NCBI RefSeq assembly: GCF_015352985.1
Contig: NZ_JACYXF010000034.1
Span: 1 to 59,416, forward strand
Direction of reading: 5' to 3'
Source: Noviherbaspirillum malthae
GTDB lineage: Bacteria; Pseudomonadota; Gammaproteobacteria; Burkholderiales; Burkholderiaceae_D
Length of the DNA stretch: 59,416 nt
In this document: one piece after another, positions 1 through 9,694 of the stretch
Layout of the letters: each line of letters begins with the position of its first letter
Position numbering within the stretch: the stretch's first letter is position 1
Position numbers and translations under genes: made by a program
The notes under the pieces: generated by a model
Told to the model about the DNA's origin: nothing
What the model saw: only the letters and a program-made list of their open reading frames with translations
Database searches by the model: none

Positions 1-127
1 CAAGATCGACAGCTTTGTTGAGCAGTACAACGCCCACTCGCGACCGTTCGTCTGGACTGCAACCGCCGACTCAATACTGCAAAAAGTTGAGCGACTTTGT
101 AAAGTTATTTGCGGGACACCACACTAG
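1..127 (+). mobile_element. IS630-type transposase, C-terminal fragment
   Basis: An open frame enters from the left edge and encodes 41 residues before a TAG at 125-127. The residues include the motif YNAHSRPFVWTATADSIL and end in a Cys-containing VICGTPH tail. This matches my memory of the C-terminus of IS630/Tc1-mariner DDE transposases. The catalytic part lies outside the window, so I cannot say whether the element is intact. The next ATG follows the stop directly, so the right end of the element must lie within the following reading frame or just at its start. Confidence 0.75.
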
Positions 128-1147
128 ATGACGCAATTGAGAACACAGCCCCTGAGTCAGCCGGCCCGGCCGGATGCGCCGCGGGCAACCTTTCGTTCAC
201 GGCCACATGACATTCACAATATCTACGTCAGCTTGAAGCAGTGGCGCATCTTCCACGCGGTCATTGATTGCGGCGGATTCGCCGAAGCCGCGAAGTCCCT
301 GCATCTGAGCCAGTCCACTATCAGCTATACCGTCTCCAAGCTGCAGGAGCAGCTTGGCACGTCCCTGTTGCGGATCGAAGGCCGCAAGGCCAACCTGACG
401 CCGGAGGGAAGGGCGCTGCTGGACCGCTCCCGCCACGTGCTCAAGGAAGCCATCGAACTGGAAAACTTCGCCAAGAACCTGGGCCAGGGTTATGGCGGCG
501 AAGTGCGCCTGGTGGTGGACCACAACTTTCCGCCGCATCTGCTGATGCGCGCGCTCAGCGATTTCTCCAAGATCGGAAGAGCGGCAAGCCATGTCAAGCT
601 CAGCGAGGTCGATACCCTGCAGGCAGAAGACGTGCTGCGCGATCTGAACGTGGATCTCGCCATCAGCGAACGCGTGCCGCTGGGCTTCCTGGGCGAGCCG
701 CTGGTCGAGGTCGAACATCTGCCGGTCGCTCATCCGGATCATCCTCTCCTTCGCCTCGGGCGCGACGTCACGGCCGCCGATCTCGCCCAGCATGTCCATG
801 TCGGCATCGGCCATGCCTTCGAACGCGACCGAGGCGCCAGCGCCTCCAAGCCGACGCGGCGCTGGGCAATGAGCAGTCTCGACACCGTCGTTCAGGCGGT
901 CACGGAAAAGCTAGGATATGCATGGCTGCCGGAACACCGCATCCGCCGCTGGCTGGATGAAGGTACGCTGGTACGCTTGCCGTTGGGTGATAAACGCGCC
1001 TACAGGACCATGCTATATCTGATACATGGGCGGCCATGGGCTTCGACTGCGGCAGCGGGACGGCTGGCTGAAGTGCTGCGCGGACTGGCCGCAGAAGCAC
1101 ATGGCGGCGCAGGCAGCCATTCATCGGCTGCGAGCCGCGCCATGTAA
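128..1147 (+). CDS. LysR-family transcriptional regulator
   Basis: The 339-residue product has an N-terminal winged helix-turn-helix at about residues 37-95 (LKQWRIFHAVIDCGGF, then AAKSLHLSQSTISYTVSKL) followed by a periplasmic-binding-like effector domain, the usual LysR order. The ligand is not predictable. The first 35 residues are extra compared with normal LysR proteins, which start 3-6 residues before the helix, and the ATG lies immediately after the stop of the IS630-type transposase. The N-terminus may therefore derive from the insertion, or the true start may be a rare codon further in. I see no convincing ribosome binding site for the ATG at 128. The product name is secure; the start is not. 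Confidence 0.85.
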   Translation: MTQLRTQPLSQPARPDAPRATFRSRPHDIHNIYVSLKQWRIFHAVIDCGGFAEAAKSLHLSQSTISYTVSKLQEQLGTSLLRIEGRKANLTPEGRALLDRSRHVLKEAIELENFAKNLGQGYGGEVRLVVDHNFPPHLLMRALSDFSKIGRAASHVKLSEVDTLQAEDVLRDLNVDLAISERVPLGFLGEPLVEVEHLPVAHPDHPLLRLGRDVTAADLAQHVHVGIGHAFERDRGASASKPTRRWAMSSLDTVVQAVTEKLGYAWLPEHRIRRWLDEGTLVRLPLGDKRAYRTMLYLIHGRPWASTAAAGRLAEVLRGLAAEAHGGAGSHSSAASRAM

Positions 1148-1407
1148 TGCCTTGACTTGATTATCGGAAGCCGGATTGGGCAGGTTCCTTATGCTCTGCG
1201 GTCGAAGCTTCCGATTGACTTCCACTTGACTGCCGCAGGTGCATGCACTTCGCAGGCTTAACCCCTGCATTCCATATCGATGGCCGCATCGCGTGATCCA
1301 GCCATCATCTAGGCGCCCTGTCATCAGGCCGCCATTCAATTCAATGCGCTGATTGCCTTGCGTGCCGCGAGACCTTACCGGCCTGCGGCAACCGTGGTGC
1401 TGCCGGA

Positions 1408-2853
<1,446 letters not shown>

Positions 2854-3146
2854 TTCACAATACCTTCTTGTTGATGCTTGTCGAGGCGTCTGACCAGCGC
2901 AGAAATGTTTTGCGTGTCATGCACGCCTGTATGCGACCACACAGCAAACAATTTCAGGGAAGGCCTCGACGACTGTCGTTGGCAAAGGGTCTATTCAAAG
3001 CTTTTATCGGTCGAGCTTAGCGTCTTTTATGTGGCCGAACAATGCCATAAATAGGGGATTTCCACAGAACCGGATAGCCGTTTGTTTTCTGTCAAAATAA
3101 ACTTAAACGGGTGTGATCGCCCCTTTTCAAAGCGAATTTTGCGATG

Positions 3147-3824
3147 TCATATCCTGCCCGGGAGCGAAGCGCGGCAACGCCAGAGACGATGTCCCGACAG
3201 CAGGTATTTCTGTTCGAACGGGGTGATCGGGCTCTGCGGTTCGAAGGTTTCGCAGGCCACCGGAAGGCCGGTCAGGCGGTTGAGTGCAACAGAGAGTTCA
3301 TCGATATAGATCTGCCAGTTGCTTCGGCACTCCAGTTCGCCGCCGAGCGCCGCGATGGTCGGGAATACCGCATGGCCATGCCAGCGCCGGGCCACATGTC
3401 CGATCTTCGGCCATGGATTGGGATAAAGAATGTAGTGGCGTGCCGGCCGTATGCCTTCCAAGTACATCAAGCGCCAGTAGTCGACGAGATCGGCGCGCAC
3501 CCACATCAGGTTGAAGGGTATCTCGCCTTGCCATGCGGTCATGCGCGCGAGGCGGTCTGCTGATTGGTCGACGCCGATCACGAAATAATCGGGATAGCGT
3601 GCAGCCAGGTGCAGCGTGGACAGGCCGACGCCGCATCCGGCATCAAGGATGAGCGGCGCTTCGCCGGCCTGCTTCCAGGTGGACATGCTGAGCTCGAAAG
3701 CCTCGCGGTTGTAGTCAAGTATCGGCTTCAGAAATTGCGAGCGGGCGTGCTTGTCGACGAGCGTGAGCAATTGCTCGTGCCTGGCGGTCTGGGCGCTGGT
3801 AATGGGGCTGGAATTGGCGTACAT
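3147..3824 (-). CDS. TrmB-like tRNA (guanine-N7)-methyltransferase family protein
   Basis: The 225-residue class I SAM-dependent methyltransferase has a SAM-binding motif LILDAGCGVGLSTLHLA at about residues 57-74, an acidic ribose-binding region (VIGVDQSADRLARM) and the TrmB signature YPNPWPK near 133-139. These point to the enzyme that makes m7G46 in tRNA. The central signature is clear. The C-terminus is less typical, and betaproteobacteria can carry a second divergent TrmB-like protein besides the housekeeping one, so I give no gene symbol. Its stop lies about 290 bp upstream of the sigma-54 regulator on the same strand. The next minus-strand gene, the LysR at 3837, ends 12 bp upstream of this start, so the two may be co-transcribed. 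Confidence 0.8.
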   Translation of the reverse strand: MYANSSPITSAQTARHEQLLTLVDKHARSQFLKPILDYNREAFELSMSTWKQAGEAPLILDAGCGVGLSTLHLAARYPDYFVIGVDQSADRLARMTAWQGEIPFNLMWVRADLVDYWRLMYLEGIRPARHYILYPNPWPKIGHVARRWHGHAVFPTIAALGGELECRSNWQIYIDELSVALNRLTGLPVACETFEPQSPITPFEQKYLLSGHRLWRCRASLPGRI

Positions 3825-3836
3825 CGGAAAGTGAAA

Positions 3837-4739
3837 TTAACTCCAGGCTGGCTGGCGGTAGATATCGGCGGCGAATTCGACGAATGCCTTTACCTTCGCG
3901 GACACATGGTGGCTTTGCGGGTAGACGGCATACAGGCTGCGGGAACGCATGGGATATCCGGGCAGCACCTGCACCAGGCTTCCCTGGGCAAGGTCGTTCT
4001 GCACGATGAAGGATGCGGTGGTCGCAATGCCTACTCCGCCCAGCGCCGCGAGCCGCAGCGCCACGCCGGTGTTGGCCTGCAGGCTGCCGCGCACGGTGAC
4101 GGTCTGCAGGTCGCCGTCGGGCAGGGTGAACGTCCATTCCTGCGGGCGGGGAACGATGGTATAGGTCAGGCAGTTATACCGCGCCAGATCGGCAGGTGCC
4201 GCCGGCATCCCATGGCGCTGCAGATATTCCGGAGAAGCGACCAGCATGGTGGTCATGCTGGCCAGCTTCCTTGCAACCAGCGTGGAATCGGGCATGTCGC
4301 GGGCCAGCCGGATGCCGACGTCGAAGCCGTCCTCGATGAGATCGACATGGCGGTCGTTGCACACCAGTTCGACGTGCAGTTGCGGATAGCGCTCCATGAA
4401 GCGCGGCAGCCATACCGCAAGATCGATCGTGCCGAAGGCCATGGGTGCATTGATGCGCAGGCGTCCCGCGGGAGTGGCGTGATGCTGCGCAATGGCAAGA
4501 TCGGCATCCTGCAGGTCGTCCAGGATGCGCCGCGCCCGCTCGTAGTAGCCGTGTCCTGCTTCGGTCAGCGCGAGCTTGCGCGTGGTGCGGTTGAGCAGTT
4601 GCACGCCCAGCCGGTCCTCAAGCTGCCTTACCTGCCTGGAAAAGGCCGTGTGCGACATGTTGACCGCTGCTGCCGCAGCCGTAAAACTGCCGGCTTCCAC
4701 CACGCGGCAAAATGCCCTCAATTCGCTGAGCTGATCCAT
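3837..4739 (-). CDS. LysR-family transcriptional regulator
   Basis: The 300-residue protein starts MDQLSELRAFCRVVEAGSF, the normal LysR beginning, so I set the start at 4739 and not at the upstream in-frame ATG at 4787, which would add 16 unlikely residues. A GGGACGGGA tract precedes the chosen ATG. The helix-turn-helix is at about 15-60 (AAAVNMSHTAFSRQVRQLEDRL), followed by an effector-binding domain ending PQSHHVSAKVKAFVEFA, which is typical of the CrgA/AphB-like LysR branch. Target genes are unknown. It lies 12 bp upstream of the TrmB-like gene on the same strand. Confidence 0.88.
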   Translation of the reverse strand: MDQLSELRAFCRVVEAGSFTAAAAAVNMSHTAFSRQVRQLEDRLGVQLLNRTTRKLALTEAGHGYYERARRILDDLQDADLAIAQHHATPAGRLRINAPMAFGTIDLAVWLPRFMERYPQLHVELVCNDRHVDLIEDGFDVGIRLARDMPDSTLVARKLASMTTMLVASPEYLQRHGMPAAPADLARYNCLTYTIVPRPQEWTFTLPDGDLQTVTVRGSLQANTGVALRLAALGGVGIATTASFIVQNDLAQGSLVQVLPGYPMRSRSLYAVYPQSHHVSAKVKAFVEFAADIYRQPAWS

Positions 4740-4965
4740 TCCCGTCCCGAAGTGACATCCCGCCAATCGAGCAAAAGAAGACCGCACCGCACGGTCGGCG
4801 GCGAGGCGAGTTGTAGTTTCTCGATTGGAGGGGTGTCGTTTGAAATGCCGCCATCATGCCATATGGCAGCATTCAGGCACAGGGTCAGGAAAGGCTGGGC
4901 GGCGGATGGCCAGGCCACCGGCACGCCAGAGAATGCAGGCATCTCATGGCATGCCCTTGTCCGGT

Positions 4966-5223
4966 TTAATGCAGAGTCACCGGCTGGCGCATCAGCTCAT
5001 CATATTTACCGAGGAAGTCGTCGATTTCTTCAACGCTCGGTTCAGTTGCAATCAGGTTTTCCACTTCTTCGCGGAATGATCTTGCCAGCGTACCGCCGAT
5101 GAAGATCTCACGTTTGCCGGATTTATCCATGATTTCGTATCCGCCAAAGCGCAAGGCATCACGACCGTCGTCAGCACCAAACTCCACGACGCTATACTGC
5201 TCGCTGTTGTAGATTAAGTTCAT
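4966..5223 (-). CDS. DUF3567 family protein
   Basis: This 85-residue acidic protein begins MNLIYNSEQYSVVEF and contains GGYEIMDKSGKREIFIGG and the EPSVEEIDDFL segment. I recognise it as the betaproteobacterial DUF3567 family, whose function is unknown. A strong ribosome binding site (AAGGAGCG) lies 7-8 bases before the ATG at 5223. It has no signal peptide or membrane segment and is predicted cytosolic. It stands alone on the minus strand with about 150 bp of non-coding DNA upstream, so it probably has its own promoter. Confidence 0.85.
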   Translation of the reverse strand: MNLIYNSEQYSVVEFGADDGRDALRFGGYEIMDKSGKREIFIGGTLARSFREEVENLIATEPSVEEIDDFLGKYDELMRQPVTLH

Positions 5224-5375
5224 GTTGCGCTCCTTGTTAGGGGAATTATTCTGGTCACCCAGTTCCCTTCAATGCAAAAATGGGGCCACCCCATTTCTTT
5301 TCAAGTCATCGGCCCATGAAGTTTGCGCCGGCCGCGGAATCGGTAAATTTCGCGGTGCCGGTGCAGGTAAGTTTT

Positions 5376-5735
5376 TCATGCGGCGATGTCAGGCGTCAAC
5401 TTAATAAGCGAGGCGTAGGGAGGCTGTTGCAGGAATGCGCGGATCTGCGCGAGATGCTCGGATGTCGACAGGCCGATATACAGCCGTTCCGGCTTGCGGC
5501 GTAGCATGCGGTTGAGCGTCACGCGCATGGTGAGGTTGCCCGTGCAGCAGAGGCAGCCGGGCGCGATGCGGGCGACATGAAGGTCGGACCGGGCATGAAG
5601 GTCTTCCAGAGGCTGCATGCCGTCCGGGAGTCCTTCGAGAATGACGGCGACGCTGGACGCGTTGTCCAGTGCTTCGGCGATGGCGGCTTCACGCCGGGAA
5701 GAGGTGGATCCGGTGACGAGGGTAGCGGCGATCAC
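5376..5735 (-). CDS. truncated CobW/COG0523-like protein with GCLCC motif
   Basis: The 119-residue frame starts with GTG at 5735, three bases after the ntrX stop. It begins AATLVTGSTSSRREAAIAEAL, which sits where COG0523 (CobW/ZigA/YjiA) GTPases have their P-loop, but it lacks the GxxGxGK(S/T) lysine. At about residues 58-63 it carries PGCLCC, equivalent to the metal-binding G-C-x-C-C of that family, followed by a matching helix (LTMRVTLNRMLRRKPERLYIG). It stops after the first third of a normal CobW protein. It is likely a degenerate, non-GTPase relative keeping the cysteine site, so metal or redox binding is possible. The placement as last gene of the rsmB-DUF4390-ntrY-ntrX run suggests co-transcription. 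Confidence 0.6.
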   Translation of the reverse strand: MIAATLVTGSTSSRREAAIAEALDNASSVAVILEGLPDGMQPLEDLHARSDLHVARIAPGCLCCTGNLTMRVTLNRMLRRKPERLYIGLSTSEHLAQIRAFLQQPPYASLIKLTPDIAA

Positions 5736-5738
5736 CCG

Positions 5739-6461
5739 TCATTGCCCCTTGCGAGCCGCCTTGCTGGGTTCGACGCCCAGCTGCTTGAGTTTGCGGTAAA
5801 GGTGGGTGCGTTCCAGCCCTGTCTTTTCTGCAACGCGCGTCATGCTGCCGCCTTCGCGAACCAGATGATGTTCGAAGTAGGCGCGTTCGAAGGCGTCGCG
5901 GGCTTCACGCAGCGGCATGTCGAAGGACACGCCGAACAGCGGCGTTTCCACCGGCGGCGCCGGCTGTGCCAGCGGTGCGGCAGTCACGACTCCGGCCGTC
6001 ATGGCTTGCGCGTAGGGCGCTGCCACCGCGACTTCCTCCACCGGCGCCAGCACCGGACGGGGCTGATAGACCGGGGGGACGGGCCGGACGGCTTCCGGAG
6101 TCCGCGTCAGGCCTTGTTGTACCGCTTTCAGTAATTTTTGCAAGGCGATCGGCTTTTCAAGGAAGTTGAGTGCGCCGATGCGCGTTGCCTCGACGGCGGT
6201 ATCGATCGTGGCATGCCCGGACATCATGATCACCGGCATGGTCAGCATGCCGTCGCGTTGCCACTCCTTGAGCAGGGTGACGCCGTCGGTGTCGGGCATC
6301 CAGATATCGAGGAGGACCAGATCCGGCGTTGCCTGCGCCCGCGCTTCGCGCGCCTGCTGCGCATTCTCCGCCGTAATCACGACATGACCTTCATCGCCCA
6401 GGATTTCCGAGAGCAATTCCCGGATGCCCATTTCGTCATCGACCACCAGAATATTTGCCAT
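5739..6461 (-). CDS. ntrX: NtrX-type response regulator (receiver plus Fis HTH, no AAA+ domain)
   Basis: The 240-residue protein has a CheY-like receiver (1-120) with acidic pocket DDE at 8-10, phosphoacceptor Asp52 in LLDIWMPDTDG, and the conserved Thr/Lys region (MMSGHAT, EKPI). A Pro/Ala-rich linker at about 130-180 leads to a Fis-type helix-turn-helix at about 195-235 (SMTRVAEKTGLERTHLYRKLKQLG). It lacks the sigma-54-interacting AAA+ domain of canonical NtrX, so it cannot activate sigma-54 promoters itself. The short form is, as I recall, usual in betaproteobacteria. It follows ntrY with 56 bp between them and is its cognate partner. Roles in other bacteria are nitrogen and microaerobic respiration control and cell envelope homeostasis. 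Confidence 0.88.
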   Translation of the reverse strand: MANILVVDDEMGIRELLSEILGDEGHVVITAENAQQAREARAQATPDLVLLDIWMPDTDGVTLLKEWQRDGMLTMPVIMMSGHATIDTAVEATRIGALNFLEKPIALQKLLKAVQQGLTRTPEAVRPVPPVYQPRPVLAPVEEVAVAAPYAQAMTAGVVTAAPLAQPAPPVETPLFGVSFDMPLREARDAFERAYFEHHLVREGGSMTRVAEKTGLERTHLYRKLKQLGVEPSKAARKGQ

Positions 6462-6517
6462 ATGCTTACCTTATCTGCTTACACATTGTCGCTGAATATT
6501 GTTGCCCGCATGGCGAC

Positions 6518-8875
6518 TCATGCTGCCGTACCTGCCGGCAAGTTTTCAATGAGGCTGTCTGAACTGGGGGCTAACTTTAACAGCAAAATTGACACTTTGG
6601 CACCATTTCCGCCTGTTCGGTTTTTGATGTCGATTTTTCCGCCGTGTTCATCGACAATCTTCTTTACCATCGCCAAACCGAGTCCCGTACCGCGCGCCTT
6701 TGAGGTGACGTAAGGTTCGAAGGCGCGTGACATGATCTTCGCGGAGAAGCCTGGACCATTGTCGGTGACCGAGATGCGCACCGCGGTTTGCCGGCCGCCG
6801 TCGGAATCCTCGTAATGGACCGTTTCCGTGACGACTTCGATGCGCGGCGCTTCTTCCGCCGGCCCGCGGTCCGCGATGGCGTCCTGGGCGTTCTGGAGCA
6901 GGTTGTGAATCACCTGCCGCAGCTGGGTTTCGTCACCCATGACGCCCGGCAACTCCGTCGCCAGCGAGGCATGAATGACATCGCGCTCGTCGCCGTTCAT
7001 GTAGAGATGCAGGATTTCCTCGACCAGCTCATTGAGGTTGAGCGGCGACAGCACGGCCGGCGGCGTCTTTGCATAGTCGCGGAAATCGTCGACCATGCGC
7101 TTCATCGCCGCGACCTGGTTGACGATGGTGGTGGTGCTTCTCGTCAGCATCGCGGCATCGGTTTCGCCCAGCTTGGCCTCGAGCTTCATCTGCAGGCGCT
7201 CGGCCGACAGCTGGATCGGCGTCAGCGGATTCTTGATTTCATGCGCCAGGCGCCGCGCAACCTCGCCCCAGGCGATGGAGCGCTGCGCGGAGATCACTTC
7301 CGAGATGTCGTCGAAGACGACGATGTAGCCCTTGCCGCCGGTGATCGGCAGGTAGGAGCCGCGCGTCAGCAGCGTGATGTCGCTATCGGCCTCCGACACC
7401 CCGGCGCGGCGCGGCACCTCGATCTGCTTCTGCCAGTGCAGCTCGCCCGCATGCTCGGCGGCCCCCGCCAGCTGCGCGCGCCGCTCCGAGAACGACTTGG
7501 TGATCGCATTGGCCATCGGCTCCAGTCCTTCGATTGCCGACAGCGGCTTGCCGATATGCGTATTGAAATCCTGGTGCAGGATGCGTTCCACCGATTCATT
7601 GCAGGTCACCAGCCTGAACTGCCCGTCGAGCACCATCACGCCCGCCGACATGTTGGCCAGCACCGATTCCAGGTAGGCTTTCGCGTTTTCCAGCGCCGCG
7701 CGGTTGCGTTCGACCGAGGCGCGCGCTTCGGACAGCTGGCGCGTCATGGTATTGAAGGACTGGGTCAGCGTGCCGAGCTCATCGGATGTGGCCACGATGG
7801 GACGCGGCGAGAGATTGCCCTCGGCGACCGCCTTGGTGCCTTCGGCCAGCACCAGCAGCGGCTGGGCCAGGTCGCCGGCGATCAGGAATGCCGCCGCGAT
7901 GGCGCCGAAGATCGCCAGCAGCAGGGTAAGCGTCAGCGTGACGATATAGATCTTGCGCAGGCCGGTGCGGGCCAGCGAGCGTTCCTGGTATTCGCTGTAG
8001 GCGGCGCGCAGGGCCTCGGCGTTGGTCGCCAGGTGCGTGGGGGCCGGCTGCAGCAGCTGCAGATAGCGCGACTCGGACTGCAGACTCATTCCTTCGCTGG
8101 AGGAAGGCAGGGCGACGACCACGCGCAGGCGCAGGTCGCCGGCCGCGCCGGCTGAATTCGAGTTTGCGTCCGGTTGCTGTGCATTGCCGCTCTGGTTTTC
8201 CTTGGCCGTGGGATCGTGCAGGTCGGGGCCGCCCTCGATGGCGGTGTAACCCCGCGTGATGCGCGCCTGGCGCAGCATCGCGGCAGTGGGCAGGTCCGGG
8301 ATCAATGCGCCGATGCGTCCGCCGACAGTCGCGACGATTTGACCGCTGGAGGTAACGATGGTTGCTTCCTGGGTTTGCGTTTGGTCACGCAGACGCGACA
8401 ATTGGGTCACCTGGGTGGCTTCCGACATTTCGGACAGTTCCAGCGCCATGCTGCGCGCCTTGGCATGCAGGTCGGTAAGCGAGGCATCGAGGGCGGTGCG
8501 GCCCAGGGTGAGTCCGGCTTCCAGCGCCGATTCCACCCGCACGTCGAACCAGGATTCGATGGAGCGCGACACGAACTGCACCGACACCGTATAGATCACC
8601 GCGCCGGGCAGGATGCCGATGACGGCAAACAGCAGCACCAGCCGGGCCATCAGGCGCGAGCCGAACTCGCGCCGCTTGTATCCCTTGTAGAGGCGCATCA
8701 GCAGCAGCGCAACCAGCACCAGAAGGGAAACCGCGATGACGCCGTTGAGTACGAGCAACTCCGGATAGTGGCGATCGAAGAATGCCGAGTTTTCCGACGC
8801 GGATGCGAGCAGGAACAGCAGGATGCTGACGATCGCGCCGCCAACTACCAAGAAATATCGAAGAAAACGCTGCAC
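6518..8875 (-). CDS. ntrY: NtrY-type sensor histidine kinase
   Basis: This is a 785-residue membrane kinase. Two N-terminal transmembrane segments (about 8-26 and 43-62) and a third (82-100) precede a periplasmic region (about 105-305). A fourth segment (310-333) leads to a HAMP domain (about 335-390), a PAS domain (about 400-525), and HisKA with the phosphorylation site His545 in RRLAHEIKNPLTPI. The ATPase domain follows, with N-box NLLQNAQDA, DNGPGF and GTGLGLAMVKKIV. This is the NtrY order. Its stop lies 56 bp before ntrX, and DUF4390 lies 2 bp upstream, so rsmB, DUF4390, ntrY and ntrX look like one transcription unit. Confidence 0.93.
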   Translation of the reverse strand: MQRFLRYFLVVGGAIVSILLFLLASASENSAFFDRHYPELLVLNGVIAVSLLVLVALLLMRLYKGYKRREFGSRLMARLVLLFAVIGILPGAVIYTVSVQFVSRSIESWFDVRVESALEAGLTLGRTALDASLTDLHAKARSMALELSEMSEATQVTQLSRLRDQTQTQEATIVTSSGQIVATVGGRIGALIPDLPTAAMLRQARITRGYTAIEGGPDLHDPTAKENQSGNAQQPDANSNSAGAAGDLRLRVVVALPSSSEGMSLQSESRYLQLLQPAPTHLATNAEALRAAYSEYQERSLARTGLRKIYIVTLTLTLLLAIFGAIAAAFLIAGDLAQPLLVLAEGTKAVAEGNLSPRPIVATSDELGTLTQSFNTMTRQLSEARASVERNRAALENAKAYLESVLANMSAGVMVLDGQFRLVTCNESVERILHQDFNTHIGKPLSAIEGLEPMANAITKSFSERRAQLAGAAEHAGELHWQKQIEVPRRAGVSEADSDITLLTRGSYLPITGGKGYIVVFDDISEVISAQRSIAWGEVARRLAHEIKNPLTPIQLSAERLQMKLEAKLGETDAAMLTRSTTTIVNQVAAMKRMVDDFRDYAKTPPAVLSPLNLNELVEEILHLYMNGDERDVIHASLATELPGVMGDETQLRQVIHNLLQNAQDAIADRGPAEEAPRIEVVTETVHYEDSDGGRQTAVRISVTDNGPGFSAKIMSRAFEPYVTSKARGTGLGLAMVKKIVDEHGGKIDIKNRTGGNGAKVSILLLKLAPSSDSLIENLPAGTAA

Positions 8876-8877
8876 GC

Positions 8878-9456
8878 TTATTCAGCCTTGAAAGTGAACT
8901 GATGCCAGTCCGAGGAGAAGCGCCAGTCGGAGCTGTTGAGCGCATGCACCTGGAACGGCTTGGGCAGGCGGGCCACGTCCAAGCCCATGCGGACCGCGAC
9001 ATGGTAGACCTCGCCCGGCTTGAGCGCGCCTTTCTCCGCGATGATCCAGCGGCTGGGACGCCGCACCAGCGACAGCGCATCGTCGAGCGTGCTGAAGCTT
9101 TGCTGCAGGAGCCCGCTGATCGAGGCATGGTACTGGTGCGTCAGTACATTGTAGGAGATGCGGATGGTCTGCGAGGCATTGATGGTTTTTTCATCAAACC
9201 AGTACCAGCGCGGGCGCGTCAGCTGAACGTCGGTCGTGAAATACAGGGGAATGCCGCGCGTGACCGCATCTTCGAGCCCGCGCGTCAGCTCGAAGGAAAA
9301 CGCCAGCGACAGGCGATAGCCGTCTTCGGTGCTTTCGAGGCTGGCGCGGGTGATGTCGACGCCCTCCGCCGCGTGCACGGAAGGAAATGCAAGCGGCGAC
9401 AGCAGCAGTAGGGCAATGCACCAGCCGGCCAGGAGTCGGAAGAAGCGATGAGTCAC
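8878..9456 (-). CDS. DUF4390 family secreted protein
   Basis: The 192-residue protein has an N-terminal signal peptide (charged MTHRFFRLL, hydrophobic core to about 24, cleavage after SVHA). The mature part is a predicted all-beta domain with repeated YxxxISYN-like strands (ASQTIRISYNVLTHQYHASI) and matches DUF4390, which in betaproteobacteria sits between rsmB and ntrY. It is probably periplasmic. Its function is not known. The position two bases before ntrY suggests it could supply or modulate the signal read by the kinase's periplasmic domain, but that is inference from synteny. Confidence 0.8.
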   Translation of the reverse strand: MTHRFFRLLAGWCIALLLLSPLAFPSVHAAEGVDITRASLESTEDGYRLSLAFSFELTRGLEDAVTRGIPLYFTTDVQLTRPRWYWFDEKTINASQTIRISYNVLTHQYHASISGLLQQSFSTLDDALSLVRRPSRWIIAEKGALKPGEVYHVAVRMGLDVARLPKPFQVHALNSSDWRFSSDWHQFTFKAE

Positions 9457-9694
9457 TCGAATTGCGCCGCAGTCAGAAATGGAAGGGAAAACGCATGCCT
9501 GTCGCCATCAGCGCAGGTCTGGCATTGTAGCAACGCCGGGCGTCCGCCATGTTTCCCGGAGCATCCTGCCTGCCTGTTCCCTAGCGGCGCCGGTTTCCGC
9601 GCCAATGCCGTCAAAGCTGCCAAAGCCGCCGAAGCCGCAATTGTTTGTATTCATGCATCCTTCCGGGAAAGACCATTTCTTGTCAAAGAGTCTA

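Noticed and set aside
3564..5102. 512-codon plus-strand frame opposite the TrmB-like and LysR genes
   Set aside because: It spans two recognised minus-strand genes and shows no domain.
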